Shown here: one piece after another, positions 48,294 to 48,389 of the stretch
How positions within the stretch are numbered: position 1 is the stretch's first letter
How the letters are laid out: each line of letters opens with the position of its first letter
Origin: an uncultured Collinsella sp.
GTDB taxonomy: Bacteria; Actinomycetota; Coriobacteriia; Coriobacteriales; Coriobacteriaceae
Assembly: GCA_900556605.1 (NCBI GenBank)
Contig: USPC01000005.1
Location: 1 to 48,389 of the forward strand
Length of the DNA stretch: 48,389 bases
Reading direction: 5' to 3'
Made by a program: the position numbers and the translations under genes
The notes under the pieces: generated by a model
The model's input: the letters and a program-made list of their open reading frames with translations, nothing else
What the model was told of the DNA's origin: nothing
Databases searched by the model: none

Positions 48294-48389
48294 GGCAAGC
48301 TGCCGAGGATGTGCCAAGGCACCGTTGGCCAAGCGCGGCCGCGCCGCGCCCATCGCACAAGCCACCCCTCTCCCGCCCCTCGCCTACTT

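Noticed and set aside
1..48389. CRISPR array, prophage or complete insertion sequence
   Set aside because: No regularly spaced direct repeats with unique spacers, no phage structural genes and no transposase with flanking terminal repeats were seen; the single Y1 gene lacks element ends.

Overview
The window looks like chromosomal DNA of a high-GC, anaerobic, Gram-positive gut actinobacterium, most likely the Coriobacteriia and probably Collinsella (inference from gene content and protein style; no search was run). Supporting points: a Rho factor with a very long Ala/Arg/Lys-rich N-terminal arm, a sufCBDSU operon under an Rrf2-type regulator, an adjacent NifU-like/GGGtGRT gene pair, a CarD-family regulator, LPXTG-type (MPKTG) surface anchoring, and GC-rich housekeeping genes next to AT-richer surface-polysaccharide genes.

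Layout. 1-3785 is a decayed edge of a surface-polysaccharide island: the start of a secreted protein, a broken glycosyltransferase copy, other coding scraps, an acyltransferase and an AAA-type ATPase. 3786-10696 is one minus-strand operon of five glycosyltransferases, four of which form an alternating A-B-A-B pattern. 10740-12086 holds a promoter, an acyltransferase stub and a GlfT-like glycosyltransferase on the plus strand. 12113-16685 carries an AAA/PD-(D/E)XK-like protein with damaged active-site motifs, a wall-anchored MPKTG protein and a MntA/HepT-type toxin-antitoxin pair. 16695-22552 is the iron-sulfur cluster system (Rrf2 regulator diverging from sufCBDSU). 22618-23427 is a REP-associated (Y1) transposase, and 23831-25588 is the NifU-like/GGGtGRT pair.

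25845-32289 holds a fumarate-reductase/aspartate-oxidase-like flavoprotein, tRNA-Lys and tRNA-His with a duplicated tRNA 3' flank, an aminotransferase, a ROK sugar kinase, a VanZ protein and a lineage-specific membrane protein. 32603-37546 holds rho and argS, separated by a non-coding element with 27-bp inverted repeats. 37889-46568 holds CarD, an HD-domain protein, proA and proB on either side of an S33 peptidase, pncB, a small membrane protein, tRNA-Ala and a PflX-like radical SAM enzyme. 46718-46888 is a structured RNA resembling 6S RNA, and 47094-48293 is a WecA/TagO-type initiator of cell-wall glycan synthesis.

How the parts connect: the glycosyltransferases, acyltransferases, VanZ and WecA/TagO point to a variable surface glycan; suf and the NifU-like/GGGtGRT pair to Fe-S metabolism; proA, proB and the S33 peptidase to proline supply. 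The least understood items are the NifU-like/GGGtGRT pair, the inverted-repeat element, the pseudo-enzyme at 12113-13900 and the 466-residue membrane protein. Coordinates and motifs were read by eye, so family names rest on motif recognition rather than on searches.
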